NCBI GenBank assembly: GCA_029866325.1
Contig: JARWZO010000003.1
Location: 1 to 64,000 of the forward strand
Source of the DNA: Fluviicola sp.
Lineage (GTDB): Bacteria > Bacteroidota > Bacteroidia > Flavobacteriales_D > Crocinitomicaceae
Direction of reading: 5' to 3'
Length of the DNA: 64,000 nucleotides
Below are positions 17,165 to 26,615 of this stretch, in pieces (position 1 is the first letter of the stretch; each line of letters opens with the position of its first letter). Made by a program: the position numbers and the translations under genes. Under the pieces are notes generated by a model. It did no database searches. It saw only the letters and a list, made by a program, of their open reading frames with translations, and was not told where the DNA came from.

Positions 17165-20158
17165 TTAAAAGCGAATACTCAATGAAGCTGAAAATGTTCT
17201 ACCGAAAACGGTTGACCAAACGGCATCATCCTTTGTGTCGTCTAATCCGGTACGATTGTCTTGGTCACCTACAAAAATGCTGTTAAACAATCCGCTTACG
17301 CCTTTGCTCCCTTCGTCGATTCCACTGTTTTGATAAAACACTTGTTTCTGAGCAAGAATGTTGGCAATGTTCAACTTAAATTCCGCTTTATTTTGCCAAA
17401 ATGATTTGCTCACTTGAAAATCAAGGAATGTGCGACTGTTTTCCCAAAGATCCGGTTCGTTCACGTTTCCAACGATGGCAATACGTGGTCCTACGCGATT
17501 CAAACTTACGGTTGCATTCCAGTTGTATTTTACGTTGTTGTAATAGATTCCGGCATTAAATACATAAGGAGACTGACCTTGTAACGGACGTGAGTCACTA
17601 GACGCTCCGATTACTTCAGAAACATCAACAGTAGAACGAATGATAGCTAAGTTACTGTAAATGGTAAGCTGTTCAAAGAACGAATTTGTATCAGCGTTTA
17701 AAATAGAAGAAACCAATGAACGAGCTTCAATTTCGATACCATAGTTTTGAGCTGTAGGAACATTTCTGTATGAAATTTCATTGGAAACGTCTGAACGTGT
17801 AATTTGTTCAATAGGGTTTGTAAAGTGTTTGTAGAAAACAGTACCCGATAAAATTTGACCACGTCCAGGGAAAAACTCATAACGTAAATCTAAGTTTTGA
17901 ATACTCGCTCGCAAGAGTGAGTCATTACCCGAAAGTAAGAAGTTTGTAGTAAAGTCATAAAAGGCAAACGGAGCCAACTCACGGTACTCAGGTCTATTCA
18001 ACGTTTGTGAGTAACTAAAACGAGCATTCTGTCTTTTAGTTATTGAATAAATGAAATTCAATGAAGGCAAGATGTCTAGTTTGGTGGTGTTGATTTTTAA
18101 GGTCGTATTATCGTCGCGTAAAGCACTTAATACTTGGTTGAAATATTCTGCTCTCACACCCCAAACAAATCGTAGTTCACTTTTTAGACGATTTTCTAAT
18201 TTAATGCGGTTGTCTAACATTAAGTAAGCGGCTGCTAAGTTTGAGCTAGCTTTATAAGAATCTGTACGTTTTGTTCCATCCGTTAATTTGAAACCACCAA
18301 CACCTAGAGTTGGACCATTAGGAGCTTGAATCAAGCCCATGTTTTCCGGTGCAAATATTTCGGTTTCCGGCAGGTACAACAAAGATTCATCAAAAATGAT
18401 GTTACCACCTGAAATCTCGTATTTTGTATAACCTAACTGACGCGCTTGAAAATCGCGGTTACGCAACTGAGCCATTGCCCCGACTTTAAAATCTGTTTTA
18501 ACAGTTTTAAAAAGAGTCATCGGGTAGGTAACATCCACACGTGCACTCGATGAGTTCTCATTGTTTTCAGAGAAGAACATTCCTCCACCAAATGAAGGAC
18601 CGATGCTTGTAGAAGAAATGTTTGCAACGTAAGTTGTATCCAATGGATTAGGATCAGTTGGATCAGTGATGAATTTATAACGCGAATAAATTGATCTGTT
18701 CAAACTTGGAATGGTACGTTTTACATTACTATACGAAACCAACCAATCTATTCTCAACTTAGAAGTTTTTAATAAATGCTCACCATTCAACTGGCCGGAA
18801 TAAATATTGTTTGATGTAAACCAGCGTGCATTTGAGCGAATAAGTGTGGGGTTGTTATCTTGTGGATCTTTTTCACCGCTACGGTTGATCAATCGATCAT
18901 CTGAGTTGATACTATAGATGTTTTTGAAACTTAGACGATTGTTTTCATTCAGTTTAAGGGAGAGGTTTAATAAAGCTCCGCCTAATACTTGTTCCGAATT
19001 GTTTTTGTCTAAGTAATTGCTTTCTAATCCGGAAGCAATCGTTGGGTCTTGAGAATTGGCATACGATTTTCGTGTAGTTTCATTGTAATTGAATGTTCTA
19101 TTATAGGTAATAGAAGAAATAATTCCCAACTCACGACCTTTTATTGTTGGATTGAACCCCATTGCAAATTGCAAGTTGTAGTTGGGCGCAAATTTTTTGT
19201 CAACCAAGGCCCAATTTGTCGAGAATTGTTGAGCTAAGGTAGCTTGATCATTTATGTTAATCGGGAAATTCACAATAGACGGAATTACTGAAGGCATTTT
19301 ACGTGATCCATCATCCAAACCAATCCAATCGGTTTTACCACCTTCGTAAGTTTGTTGTTCTTTGAAGGTTGTAATGGTATTGTAACCGCCACCGACTGTA
19401 AGCGAGTAGAATTTTTTATCCGGAACATTTTTGGTGTTGATGGAAATGATTCCTCCGGCAAATTCTGCAGGTTGGTCAGGTGTTGCTGTTTTTGAAATAA
19501 TGATATTGTCAAGCATATTGGCCGGGAAAATATCAAATGAAAAGGCTTTTCTGTCTGATTCTGAACTCGGAAGCGGTCCGCCGTTTAAGAAAGCTGCATT
19601 GTAGCGGTCGTTCAACCCGCGAATAATCGCAAATTTATTATCCTGAATACTAGCTCCACTGATACGCTTTAAAGCATCTCCGGCAGTTTTGTCAGGCGAA
19701 CGGCGAATCACCTCGGCTGGAATTCCGTCAGAAAAGTTGGCAGCGGTTCTTTGTTTGAGGTACAAATCATTTACCGATTCGCGGTTTCTTCGTGCTGTGA
19801 TCACCACTTCACCTCCACCTTCGCCTAGGGCATCCTTTGCAATGGTATCGTTCAATGAAACATCAATTATAGTAACCGTATTGTTTACCACCTCAATATC
19901 CGTAATGGTCATGCTTGGATATTCGGTATAACTTACTTTAACGCTGTATTTTCCTTGAGGAAGTTTTCCGAATTTGTAAACTCCTTCAAGATCAGATTGC
20001 ACTTTTGAACCGTTTTGAAGTAATTCTACATCAACAAACGGGATGGTTTCGCCGGTTTTTCCATCGGTGATTTTCCCCTGAATGGCGCCGGAATTTTTGT
20101 CTTGTGCAAAAGCCGGAATGGATAAGCTAATAAGGAATAAGGTTATAATTGCCTTCAT
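17165..20158 (-). CDS. TonB-dependent outer membrane receptor
   Basis: The 997-residue protein begins with a signal peptide ending in PAFAQ, then a carboxypeptidase-regulatory-like domain (GAIQGKITDGKTGETIPFVDV, residues 24-44), a plug domain (IIRGLNDRYNAAFLNGGPLPS near 180) and a C-terminal beta-barrel ending in aromatic SASLSIRF. Such receptors import large or scarce ligands using TonB energy. No SusD-like partner is adjacent. The neighbour is a T9SS-exported beta-helix-like protein, which may be its surface partner (inference). The substrate cannot be read from sequence. Confidence 0.93.
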   Translation of the reverse strand: MKAIITLFLISLSIPAFAQDKNSGAIQGKITDGKTGETIPFVDVELLQNGSKVQSDLEGVYKFGKLPQGKYSVKVSYTEYPSMTITDIEVVNNTVTIIDVSLNDTIAKDALGEGGGEVVITARRNRESVNDLYLKQRTAANFSDGIPAEVIRRSPDKTAGDALKRISGASIQDNKFAIIRGLNDRYNAAFLNGGPLPSSESDRKAFSFDIFPANMLDNIIISKTATPDQPAEFAGGIISINTKNVPDKKFYSLTVGGGYNTITTFKEQQTYEGGKTDWIGLDDGSRKMPSVIPSIVNFPININDQATLAQQFSTNWALVDKKFAPNYNLQFAMGFNPTIKGRELGIISSITYNRTFNYNETTRKSYANSQDPTIASGLESNYLDKNNSEQVLGGALLNLSLKLNENNRLSFKNIYSINSDDRLINRSGEKDPQDNNPTLIRSNARWFTSNNIYSGQLNGEHLLKTSKLRIDWLVSYSNVKRTIPSLNRSIYSRYKFITDPTDPNPLDTTYVANISSTSIGPSFGGGMFFSENNENSSSARVDVTYPMTLFKTVKTDFKVGAMAQLRNRDFQARQLGYTKYEISGGNIIFDESLLYLPETEIFAPENMGLIQAPNGPTLGVGGFKLTDGTKRTDSYKASSNLAAAYLMLDNRIKLENRLKSELRFVWGVRAEYFNQVLSALRDDNTTLKINTTKLDILPSLNFIYSITKRQNARFSYSQTLNRPEYRELAPFAFYDFTTNFLLSGNDSLLRASIQNLDLRYEFFPGRGQILSGTVFYKHFTNPIEQITRSDVSNEISYRNVPTAQNYGIEIEARSLVSSILNADTNSFFEQLTIYSNLAIIRSTVDVSEVIGASSDSRPLQGQSPYVFNAGIYYNNVKYNWNATVSLNRVGPRIAIVGNVNEPDLWENSRTFLDFQVSKSFWQNKAEFKLNIANILAQKQVFYQNSGIDEGSKGVSGLFNSIFVGDQDNRTGLDDTKDDAVWSTVFGRTFSASLSIRF

Positions 20159-20237
20159 GTATCAAATTTTGCACAAAGGAACTACTGACAGTTTACTTTA
20201 TCCTTAGTCTTAAACTAACGGATTGTGAGACTATTGT

Positions 20238-20294
20238 TATATGAATGTGAATTAAGTGAATTTTAAATAACGATTATATTATCTAAATGTTAAC
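20238..20294 (-). promoter_or_regulatory. Upstream motif cluster of the TonB receptor gene
   Basis: The plus strand carries TATATGAATGTGAA (20238-20251), ACGATT (20270) and ATGTTAAC (20287). The same words, differently spaced, lie before the neighbouring T9SS gene at 16972-17022. The GTGAA/ATGAA repeats could be a response-regulator site. Confidence 0.3.
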
Positions 20295-20338
20295 AAGCTC
20301 TTAGTATATCGTTTTTGTGGGAGTTAGGCCATTTTGGG

Positions 20339-20791
20339 TTAATAAACACTTAATACATTAAATTGGTTTCCGTTGAGCATAATTTGAGCACCTGCACTAT
20401 TTCCATTCAATTGCTGAGCTAAAGGTGCAGCGGCCCCAATGCAAAATACAATTTTTTCATCTATTAACAATGAACCCAATGGCAAGCCGATAAAAAACAC
20501 ACCTTTGTTGGTTTCTACAATTGAGCCGTTTTGAACAACTGCTGAACTTGAGATAGTTTCCAGATGTGGAATCAGCGCCAATTGTCGAGCAATTTCCTGC
20601 AATTGTGTATGAATTTTATCCAATTCTTGCTGACTCATAGCTCGGGAGGTCTCGTACTTGTCGCCTGCCGAACTTTTGGTTTCATTTGCGAGTCCTTCCT
20701 GCAAATCGGCTACCATGGCCTGAAAATCGGATTGTTTGGCAACGAGTAAGGCACGAGCTGCTGTTAGCAGTAATTCTTTAGTCATGGTCAA
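20339..20791 (-). CDS. GreA/GreB C-terminal-like protein
   Basis: The 150-residue protein has an N-terminal helical half (SDFQAMVADLQEGLANETKSSAGDKYETSR is spread over residues 21-50) and a C-terminal half resembling the Gre factor C-terminal fold (GAAAPLAQQLNGNSAGAQIMLNG, then NQFNVLSVY). Related Bacteroidota proteins are often labelled 3-oxoacyl-ACP synthase by mistake; nothing here supports that enzyme. Its start overlaps the glycosyltransferase stop by 14 bases (8 if the second ATG at 20785 is used). Confidence 0.65.
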   Translation of the reverse strand: MTMTKELLLTAARALLVAKQSDFQAMVADLQEGLANETKSSAGDKYETSRAMSQQELDKIHTQLQEIARQLALIPHLETISSSAVVQNGSIVETNKGVFFIGLPLGSLLIDEKIVFCIGAAAPLAQQLNGNSAGAQIMLNGNQFNVLSVY

Positions 20792-21920
20792 CGAGGTAGC
20801 GTTCCAAAATCACTTTCAACTGGGTAATCACTTTGTCTTCGCTGTATTCCAGTCCTTTTTCGCGAATAACGGAAGTGTCGAATTCATAGACATTGTCCAT
20901 GAGTTGCTGCAAGACTTCTGCTAGTGCTTCAGGATCGCCGATAGGAATCTGAACACCTAATGACGGATCCAAATCTTTCCCAATTCCAACAGGTGTGGTT
21001 ATAGTAGGTAAACCTGTAAGCCAGGCCTCTGCCAATACGATACTAAACGTTTCATAGGATGATGTCAGCAAAAAGGCATCGTGCTGCCGCATTTGTGCTG
21101 CTATTTCACTCCAGTTCATCGGTCCGAGAAAGGTAACATTGTCAGCTATTCCAAGTAATTGGGCTACCGATTGCCATTTGTCGGAAGGTTGATCTGAAAT
21201 CACGGTTAATTGTAAATCGGGGTATCCCGCTTTTACTGCAAGTGCAACTCCATTTAGCAAGGTTTCGGGATCTTTTACCGATTCATCCAATGTTGACACA
21301 TGTAGAAATCGACGGAAGCTGTTTGTTTTCGATTCATTGGGAAAAAACAACTCAGTATCCACGAAGTTTGGGAGCACCGTACTTTTTGTAGTCGGAAAAA
21401 TGGCTTTCATGTCTTCCTGTAAAAAAGCAGAACAGGCCAGTAATTCATTGATTTGTAGACTTGTGCGTTTTATGATGCTACGTTGTAACTTGCTGAATTT
21501 ATCACTTATTTCCTTGCGATAATACGAAGCATGTTCCATTACAACCAACGAACAATGATAAAAACGTTTGGCTCTTACAAATTGCAAACCTCGGTTGAGG
21601 ATTACGTGAGCAAAGAGCAGATCAACGTCTTCGACCTCGTTAAATGCCGTATTCAGTGCTTTTCGTTGCCAGTACCAATGCATCAATTTGTTTTTACTCA
21701 CCGGATGGTAAATGCGCACGGTATATACACCATCCGATTCGTCTATTTCTTTTTCGATGCGCGAACAAGAAGGATCGCCTAACGTATGGATGACCGAAAC
21801 CTGATATTCTGCTGTAAGCAGTTGCGCAAACCGTTGCACAAAATTCCCCACAAAGGCATCCAATCTGTTCGGAAACCAGGAACTCATTATTAGGATATGT
21901 TTGCGCTCAGTTGGAAACAT
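20778..21920 (-). CDS. Glycosyltransferase family 4 (GT-B fold)
   Basis: The 380-residue cytoplasmic enzyme starts with HILIMSSWFPNRLDAFVGNFVQRF (about residues 8-31), the usual acceptor-side N-terminus of GT4 enzymes. The C-terminal Rossmann half has FLHVSTLDESVKDPETLL, VTFLGPMNW and the donor-binding LLTSSYETFSIVLAEAWLTGLPTI block (about 275-300), with the retaining-enzyme E-x7-E pattern. It probably adds a sugar to a surface glycan; donor and acceptor are unknown. No other glycan genes lie nearby. It is coupled to the Gre-like gene downstream. Confidence 0.9.
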   Translation of the reverse strand: MFPTERKHILIMSSWFPNRLDAFVGNFVQRFAQLLTAEYQVSVIHTLGDPSCSRIEKEIDESDGVYTVRIYHPVSKNKLMHWYWQRKALNTAFNEVEDVDLLFAHVILNRGLQFVRAKRFYHCSLVVMEHASYYRKEISDKFSKLQRSIIKRTSLQINELLACSAFLQEDMKAIFPTTKSTVLPNFVDTELFFPNESKTNSFRRFLHVSTLDESVKDPETLLNGVALAVKAGYPDLQLTVISDQPSDKWQSVAQLLGIADNVTFLGPMNWSEIAAQMRQHDAFLLTSSYETFSIVLAEAWLTGLPTITTPVGIGKDLDPSLGVQIPIGDPEALAEVLQQLMDNVYEFDTSVIREKGLEYSEDKVITQLKVILERYLVDHD

Positions 21921-21937
21921 TGGGGTTTGTTTGAGAG

Positions 21938-21945
21938 CGAAGTTA
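21938..21945 (-). promoter_or_regulatory. -7 promoter box TAACTTCG before the glycosyltransferase
   Basis: Read on the minus strand, TAACTTCG is a one-base variant of TAnnTTTG. It lies 17 bases before the ATG at 21920, predicting a leader of about a dozen bases. Confidence 0.4.
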
Positions 21946-21947
21946 CA

Positions 21948-23234
21948 TTAATTCACCAGCAACCGAATTGTTTTTTGTTCTCCGAATCTGTTAATAGATA
22001 TTAAATAAACACCCGAAGCAAGTTGTGGTAATTCAAGTTGATTGTTTGAAATGGTGGTTGCTAGCCGTTTTCCGTTGAGTGTGGAAAGTGTAACCTGATC
22101 ATCTTCAGTGAGTCCCTCAAGATATACCAAGCCACCTGAAACCGGATTGGGTGAAACGGAAATAAATGAAAGCGACGATTCGGGAACGGAAGAAACGCAA
22201 GAAAGCCGGTTAATCCTTGCCCAAATGCTATCGTTGTAAGTAACTGGAACAAGCGAAACACCATCGGCTTCTCCCATGCGCACCACTACTAATCCTTCGG
22301 AGGGTGCAATATTGATGATCTGTCCGTTTTTACCAAGAGCAGAGTAGGTGTCGGTCGGAGCTTGTGAAAGCGGACTTCCGGGGAATGAAAATTGTGATTG
22401 CGGAAGCATGAATGAGCTTTGCCCGTTGAGCCATGTCAGATATCCATAAGAAGGATTAATGGCTTGCGATGAGCTAGTCATTTCCTGAAAATAAGCCGGA
22501 TTGTTCAATACAGGATTACCGTTCCAGATTCCTTCGCTGTGCATCAATAAGCCAAAACGGGCCATGCTGCGGGCGTTTGAAACAAAGATGTTGTTGTAAT
22601 CAATCGGAATAAATAAGCCGGTCATTCCGGTTGGTGCTTTGATCTTTTGTGTGACCCATTGATTGAGTGTGAATCCGGTTGCATCTTCAATAACGCCGTC
22701 GAGTAATGTATAAGGACCATTGTGATATGCCCAGCGAGTTCCGGGATCAGCCATGTAATTCAAACAAGCCGCATCGGTGCAGAAAATATCGCCCGTATCG
22801 GCCAAGCCGGTTGTCATGGTTAGTTGATGGCGAATGGTGATTTTTTCTTCCTGAGCAGCTGTCATATTCGTCCAACCGACTCCTAGGTAATCGGAAGTGG
22901 TATCACTGATGGAAAGATAACCTTCTTCCTGCGCAATGCCTACTGCAAAACCGGTGAGCGTTTTTCCGGCCGAGTTCCAAAGATGCAGGCTGTCGGCAGT
23001 AAATGTTCCGAAGTATCTTTCCAGTACGATTTTGCCGTTTTTGAGCACGATAAAGGCCTTGGAATTGGTTTGCTGGAGGAAATCGTATAAGGAATTGATG
23101 GAATCCTGACACCAACCTAAGGTTGCAGGATCGGTTGTTTCCCAGGTAGAACCAACCAATGGCGGATAATACAATTGAGCTTTTGCGGTTTGAAAACTAC
23201 AAACAAATACTATCAGGAAGAATAACTGTTTCAT
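21948..23234 (-). CDS. Secreted serine hydrolase (beta-lactamase fold) with T9SS sorting signal
   Basis: The 428-residue protein has a signal peptide (MKQLFFLIVFVCSFQTAKAQ) and a class C beta-lactamase/esterase-like domain: the SxxK motif is SAGK in LWNSAGKTLTGF (near residue 87), Y-x-N is YHN in WAYHNGPYTLL, and GKNGQ may replace the usual HxG/KTG. The last 75 residues (VSPNPVSGG to KTIRLLVN) are a T9SS type A sorting domain. It is therefore a secreted hydrolase, more likely an esterase or peptidase than a resistance enzyme. I use the ATG at 23234; the longer frame from 23285 would hide the signal peptide. Confidence 0.88.
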   Translation of the reverse strand: MKQLFFLIVFVCSFQTAKAQLYYPPLVGSTWETTDPATLGWCQDSINSLYDFLQQTNSKAFIVLKNGKIVLERYFGTFTADSLHLWNSAGKTLTGFAVGIAQEEGYLSISDTTSDYLGVGWTNMTAAQEEKITIRHQLTMTTGLADTGDIFCTDAACLNYMADPGTRWAYHNGPYTLLDGVIEDATGFTLNQWVTQKIKAPTGMTGLFIPIDYNNIFVSNARSMARFGLLMHSEGIWNGNPVLNNPAYFQEMTSSSQAINPSYGYLTWLNGQSSFMLPQSQFSFPGSPLSQAPTDTYSALGKNGQIINIAPSEGLVVVRMGEADGVSLVPVTYNDSIWARINRLSCVSSVPESSLSFISVSPNPVSGGLVYLEGLTEDDQVTLSTLNGKRLATTISNNQLELPQLASGVYLISINRFGEQKTIRLLVN

Positions 23235-23411
23235 GGACACGGAATCTGTTTTGTCATTGAAGTTACAACAATTTTGTAAAATCAAAATGAGGTTTTCTCC
23301 GACAGATATATCTTATAAACCAACTATGTGATCTATTGTTTTCTATGTGGTTAAAATGTGAGTTCTTTGCATGTGTTTTCTTACCACATAGTAAACATAG
23401 GGAGGGCAGTG

Positions 23412-24542
23412 CTATTTTGAGTAAATCGAAACAAGTTGTTCTAACGCAAAATCAATTTCTTCTTTGGTTGTATATCGTGAAAAAGAGAAACGGGCATTGG
23501 GTCTACTGCTGTCGGCACCAATTCCTTCTAACACATGAGAACCTTTGTTGGATCCCGAAGAACAGGCACTTCCGCCGCTACAAGCAACACCTTTCAAATC
23601 GAGGGTAAACAAGAGCATTCCTGATTTTTCAGTTGCCGGCAAACAGACATTAAGAACGGTGTACAAACTTTTCGCAGGATCGGTTTCACCGTGAAAGCTC
23701 ACTCCCGGAAGACGTTCTTGCAACTGAGCAATCATGTATGATTTTAACTCCTGAACCTGTTGTTGGTGTTCTTCGATATCGGTGTTTGCCAGTTCCAGTG
23801 CTTTGGCTAAGCCTACAATTCCATATAAATTTTCGGTTCCGCCACGCAATCCGCGTTCTTGGGCGCCACCATGAATAAATGCTTCTGCTTTTACGTTTTT
23901 GTTTACGTAGAGAAAACCAACACCTTTCGGTCCGTGAAATTTATGTGCTGCACAAGTGATGAAGTCAATGTCCAATTCCTGTAAATTGAAGGCATAATGC
24001 GCCATCGTTTGTACCGTATCAGAGTGAAACCAAGCGCCGTATTGACGACACAATTCACTTACTTTCTTGATCGGTAACAAGGTTCCGATTTCATTATTGG
24101 CATGCATCAGCGATACCATTGTTGGAATAGGTTCTTTGAGGTAGTTTTCCAATTGCTCCAAGCTGATGTTTCCTTTGTTGTCAACATCCAACCAAACTAC
24201 TTCAACACCGTTTTCACGCACCAATGCTTCGATGGTATGTCCTACAGCGTGATGCTCAATAGAACTGGAAATAATGCGTTTGGCTCCCAGCGAAAGAATA
24301 GCGGTTGTAAGCGCCATGTTATCTGCTTCGGTGCCACCTGAAGTGAAAATAATTTCGGAAGGAGAGCAATGCAAAAGCTTGGCAACGGTGCGCCTTGAAG
24401 TTTCAATAACGCCTTTTGCTTGTCTGCCGTAAAAGTGCGTGGAAGACGGGTTTCCGAATTCATTCAGGATATAAGGAATCATCGCCTGAGCTACTTCAGG
24501 AGCTATTGGAGTTGTTGCTGCATTGTCAAGGTAAACCCGCAT
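23412..24542 (-). CDS. Cysteine desulfurase (NifS/IscS family)
   Basis: The 376-residue PLP enzyme takes sulfur from cysteine for Fe-S clusters or thiolated tRNA. Motifs include YLDNAATTP at the N-terminus, TSGGTEADNMAL near 67, HSDTVQT near 173 (one residue from the usual HxDxxQ), the PLP lysine in AAHKFHGPKG (Lys201) and the sulfur-carrying cysteine region ACSGGSACSSGS (about 323-334). It stands alone, without iscU or suf genes, so its sulfur acceptor is unclear. A -7 box lies just upstream. Confidence 0.94.
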   Translation of the reverse strand: MRVYLDNAATTPIAPEVAQAMIPYILNEFGNPSSTHFYGRQAKGVIETSRRTVAKLLHCSPSEIIFTSGGTEADNMALTTAILSLGAKRIISSSIEHHAVGHTIEALVRENGVEVVWLDVDNKGNISLEQLENYLKEPIPTMVSLMHANNEIGTLLPIKKVSELCRQYGAWFHSDTVQTMAHYAFNLQELDIDFITCAAHKFHGPKGVGFLYVNKNVKAEAFIHGGAQERGLRGGTENLYGIVGLAKALELANTDIEEHQQQVQELKSYMIAQLQERLPGVSFHGETDPAKSLYTVLNVCLPATEKSGMLLFTLDLKGVACSGGSACSSGSNKGSHVLEGIGADSSRPNARFSFSRYTTKEEIDFALEQLVSIYSK

Positions 24543-24555
24543 TACTTTTTTTTCG

Positions 24556-24563
24556 CAAAGTTA
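24556..24563 (-). promoter_or_regulatory. -7 promoter box TAACTTTG before the cysteine desulfurase
   Basis: On the minus strand TAACTTTG matches TAnnTTTG exactly and lies 13 bases before the ATG at 24542, predicting a leader of about 9 bases. A TTTG lies further upstream but a few bases too far for a clean -33 box. Confidence 0.45.
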
Positions 24564-24632
24564 GAATTTTGTTTGCTTGTAGTTTCCAAATGTGGAAATC
24601 ATCCTTGAAAAGCTACCTATTCCAAATGGAAG

Positions 24633-25157
24633 TTACTTACCCAGTAATTCGCGGAATGATTCCTTTCCTTCGGTAGATCGGAGCAGATTGCGCATCAATA
24701 AAAGCGTGCGTTCCAGCCGTTTGTCCGGATTTTTTACAGTGGTTATGTAATTGAGAATGTAACGCTGCATACTTGGTGTCAGTTGGCTAAACCGCCGAAA
24801 CGCTTCCGCATCTTGTGACCAATATTCGGCTATTTCTTCAGCTACCTCAACTCCATAGGTTGATTCATCTTTGAAAAAACGCACTTCCACATCGTCGCCA
24901 ATAACTTTTTTTAATTCCTTTAGGCGTTTACTTTGAATGGTCACGCAAGCACTTCCTTCGCCCATAGCCAGCAAACCACATTGCCACTCGATAGCATTAT
25001 CAAGGCGAATAATGAGGCGCTGATTGTAATTTCCTTTTTCAAACTTCCCGGGAAGCCGGTCCAGAATAACAGGCGGTACCTCGATTACTACATAATTGAG
25101 GTAATGTAACTTTACTACAGGAGTTGTATAGGTAACGATGCTTTGTTCCATAGTCAA
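24633..25157 (-). CDS. DUF1905 and YdeI/OmpD-associated domain protein
   Basis: The 174-residue protein combines an N-terminal DUF1905-like beta domain (VVIEVPPVILDRLPG, then QCGLLAMGEGSACVTIQSKRLKELKK) with a C-terminal helical YdeI-like segment (LTPSMQRYILNYITTVKNPDKRLERTL). The family is widespread and its function is unknown. No signal peptide is visible. The second ATG, two codons in at 25151, is an equally good start. Confidence 0.82.
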   Translation of the reverse strand: MTMEQSIVTYTTPVVKLHYLNYVVIEVPPVILDRLPGKFEKGNYNQRLIIRLDNAIEWQCGLLAMGEGSACVTIQSKRLKELKKVIGDDVEVRFFKDESTYGVEVAEEIAEYWSQDAEAFRRFSQLTPSMQRYILNYITTVKNPDKRLERTLLLMRNLLRSTEGKESFRELLGK

Positions 25158-25163
25158 AACTAC

Positions 25164-25209
25164 AAAAAAGCCCGTTAATCCTTTATTGCTTGGACTAACG
25201 AGCTCTTTT
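25164..25209 (-). terminator. Rho-independent terminator with an 18-bp stem
   Basis: The arms 25164-25181 and 25192-25209 pair over 18 positions, three of them G-T wobbles on the minus strand RNA, with a 10-base loop. The minus-strand 3' arm ends in TTTTTT. It ends the VWA gene; the A-rich 5' arm means it could also work on the plus strand. Confidence 0.9.
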
Positions 25210-25226
25210 GAACGGATGTAATGTTA

Positions 25227-26384
25227 TTATTGACCGGTTGTATAACCTTGTTTTTCTGCGGAGGTTTTCATGGATTTAATGATGGAAGTTCCCAAATCTT
25301 CCTGACCACTTTCCAATGCACGTTTTTCTTTTTCGGCTTGAATGAACTCACTGCGTTTTTTTGCCAATTCATTGATGTTATCTTGGTATTTGGATCGGTT
25401 GGCTGTTTTTTCGGCAATGATTTTTTCCTGCTCTTCGCGTGTTTTTCCCTGCAATTCCTTCGGAAGTTCATCTTCTTTCAGATCATCAAGTTTAAAATCT
25501 TTACGTTTTTGTGCATCAATCAAATCCCAGCTTCCGTTATCATAGTTAGCGTTTGATTTTGAAACGGCGCGTTCCGATTTATTTGATGCTCCTTTCGAAC
25601 CTGCGTTGTTGTCTTCTTCTGCCTGTTTATTGATACGGTATTCGCCGGAAGAGCCGTAACCCATGTAGGTTGTGTTCAAGGAATCATTGTAGGTGTTGAT
25701 ATCTTGATCGTAAGGTGTTTCAATGTTGAATGCTTCGCGATTCGAATCAATGTTAAAGTAATTTCCCTGACTGATCAACGCACCATCGTACCAAAATTCA
25801 GTAACACCCTGATCATATGGCCCGCAGTAAATGGTATTGACAATTATACCTTTGTTAGCCGCATTTTTGAGCACTACTTTGTAATCTGCCGGACCTTGAT
25901 TAAAGGGTTCGTTTCCGGCGATGTAAATGATTTTCAAATCTTGCGGGTCGGTACTCCAGTTCAATTCAGCCATGGCATCTTCAATGACGGCGCCACAATA
26001 TTCATCGCCACCATTCGTAAACAAGCCAAACAATTTGCCTGAAATAGAATCCAAATCGCTGATTAGATCAACATGTTTGCGCACATAACGCGGATTGGCA
26101 ATGGTAGTATTACCGTAATCGTACAATGCAATTTCAAGTTTAGGTACAGCACCGTCTACTCTTAATTGCGAAGCGGCATTTACAATTTGCCAAATGGTGG
26201 TTTTGGCTTGTTCAATCAATCCGTCCATACTACCGGATGTATCAAACAGAATGGCAATCTGTATTTTTTTCGCGGTTGTAGGAGGTGGAGCAGCAACTCC
26301 CGGATTAATTACTGCAGGTTGTTGTACTTGTGCATAGCTCAACAGGCCCAGGCAACATGCTAAAAGAGAAACGAACGTTTTCAT
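25227..26384 (-). CDS. Exported von Willebrand factor A domain protein
   Basis: The 385-residue protein has a signal peptide (MKTFVSLLACCLGLLSYAQ) and a VWA domain with the metal-ion site DTSGS at residues 48-52 (IQIAILFDTSGSMDGLIEQA), a later threonine (LFTNGGDEYCGAV) and an IIYIAGNEPF strand. The C-terminal 130 residues are highly charged and coiled-coil-like (RSKYQDNINELAKKRSEFIQ). It may act in the periplasm or at the surface in protein contacts; the role is unknown. No moxR/ATPase or BatA-type partners are nearby. Confidence 0.85.
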   Translation of the reverse strand: MKTFVSLLACCLGLLSYAQVQQPAVINPGVAAPPPTTAKKIQIAILFDTSGSMDGLIEQAKTTIWQIVNAASQLRVDGAVPKLEIALYDYGNTTIANPRYVRKHVDLISDLDSISGKLFGLFTNGGDEYCGAVIEDAMAELNWSTDPQDLKIIYIAGNEPFNQGPADYKVVLKNAANKGIIVNTIYCGPYDQGVTEFWYDGALISQGNYFNIDSNREAFNIETPYDQDINTYNDSLNTTYMGYGSSGEYRINKQAEEDNNAGSKGASNKSERAVSKSNANYDNGSWDLIDAQKRKDFKLDDLKEDELPKELQGKTREEQEKIIAEKTANRSKYQDNINELAKKRSEFIQAEKEKRALESGQEDLGTSIIKSMKTSAEKQGYTTGQ

Positions 26385-26615
26385 AACAAAGGGTTTTGAA
26401 AGGCTTACAACTCAGTTCAATAAAGGTTCAAAACAAGGTGTTTGGAATGAAATATATGTTTGTATTTTAACAAATAGTTAATAAAAAAACTTCGTGATTG
26501 AAAAATATTCATTGTAAAAGGTGTTCTATTCAATAGAAATAAACAAATGTTCATTCACCTTTTTCATTGAATATTAAGGTTTTATTATTGTTGCGTTAAT
26601 TATAAGTCCTCTACA

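Noticed and set aside
20339-20791. Annotation as 3-oxoacyl-ACP synthase
   Set aside because: That label is used for similar short proteins, but there is no thiolase fold, active cysteine or sufficient length; a Gre-like C-terminus is seen instead.
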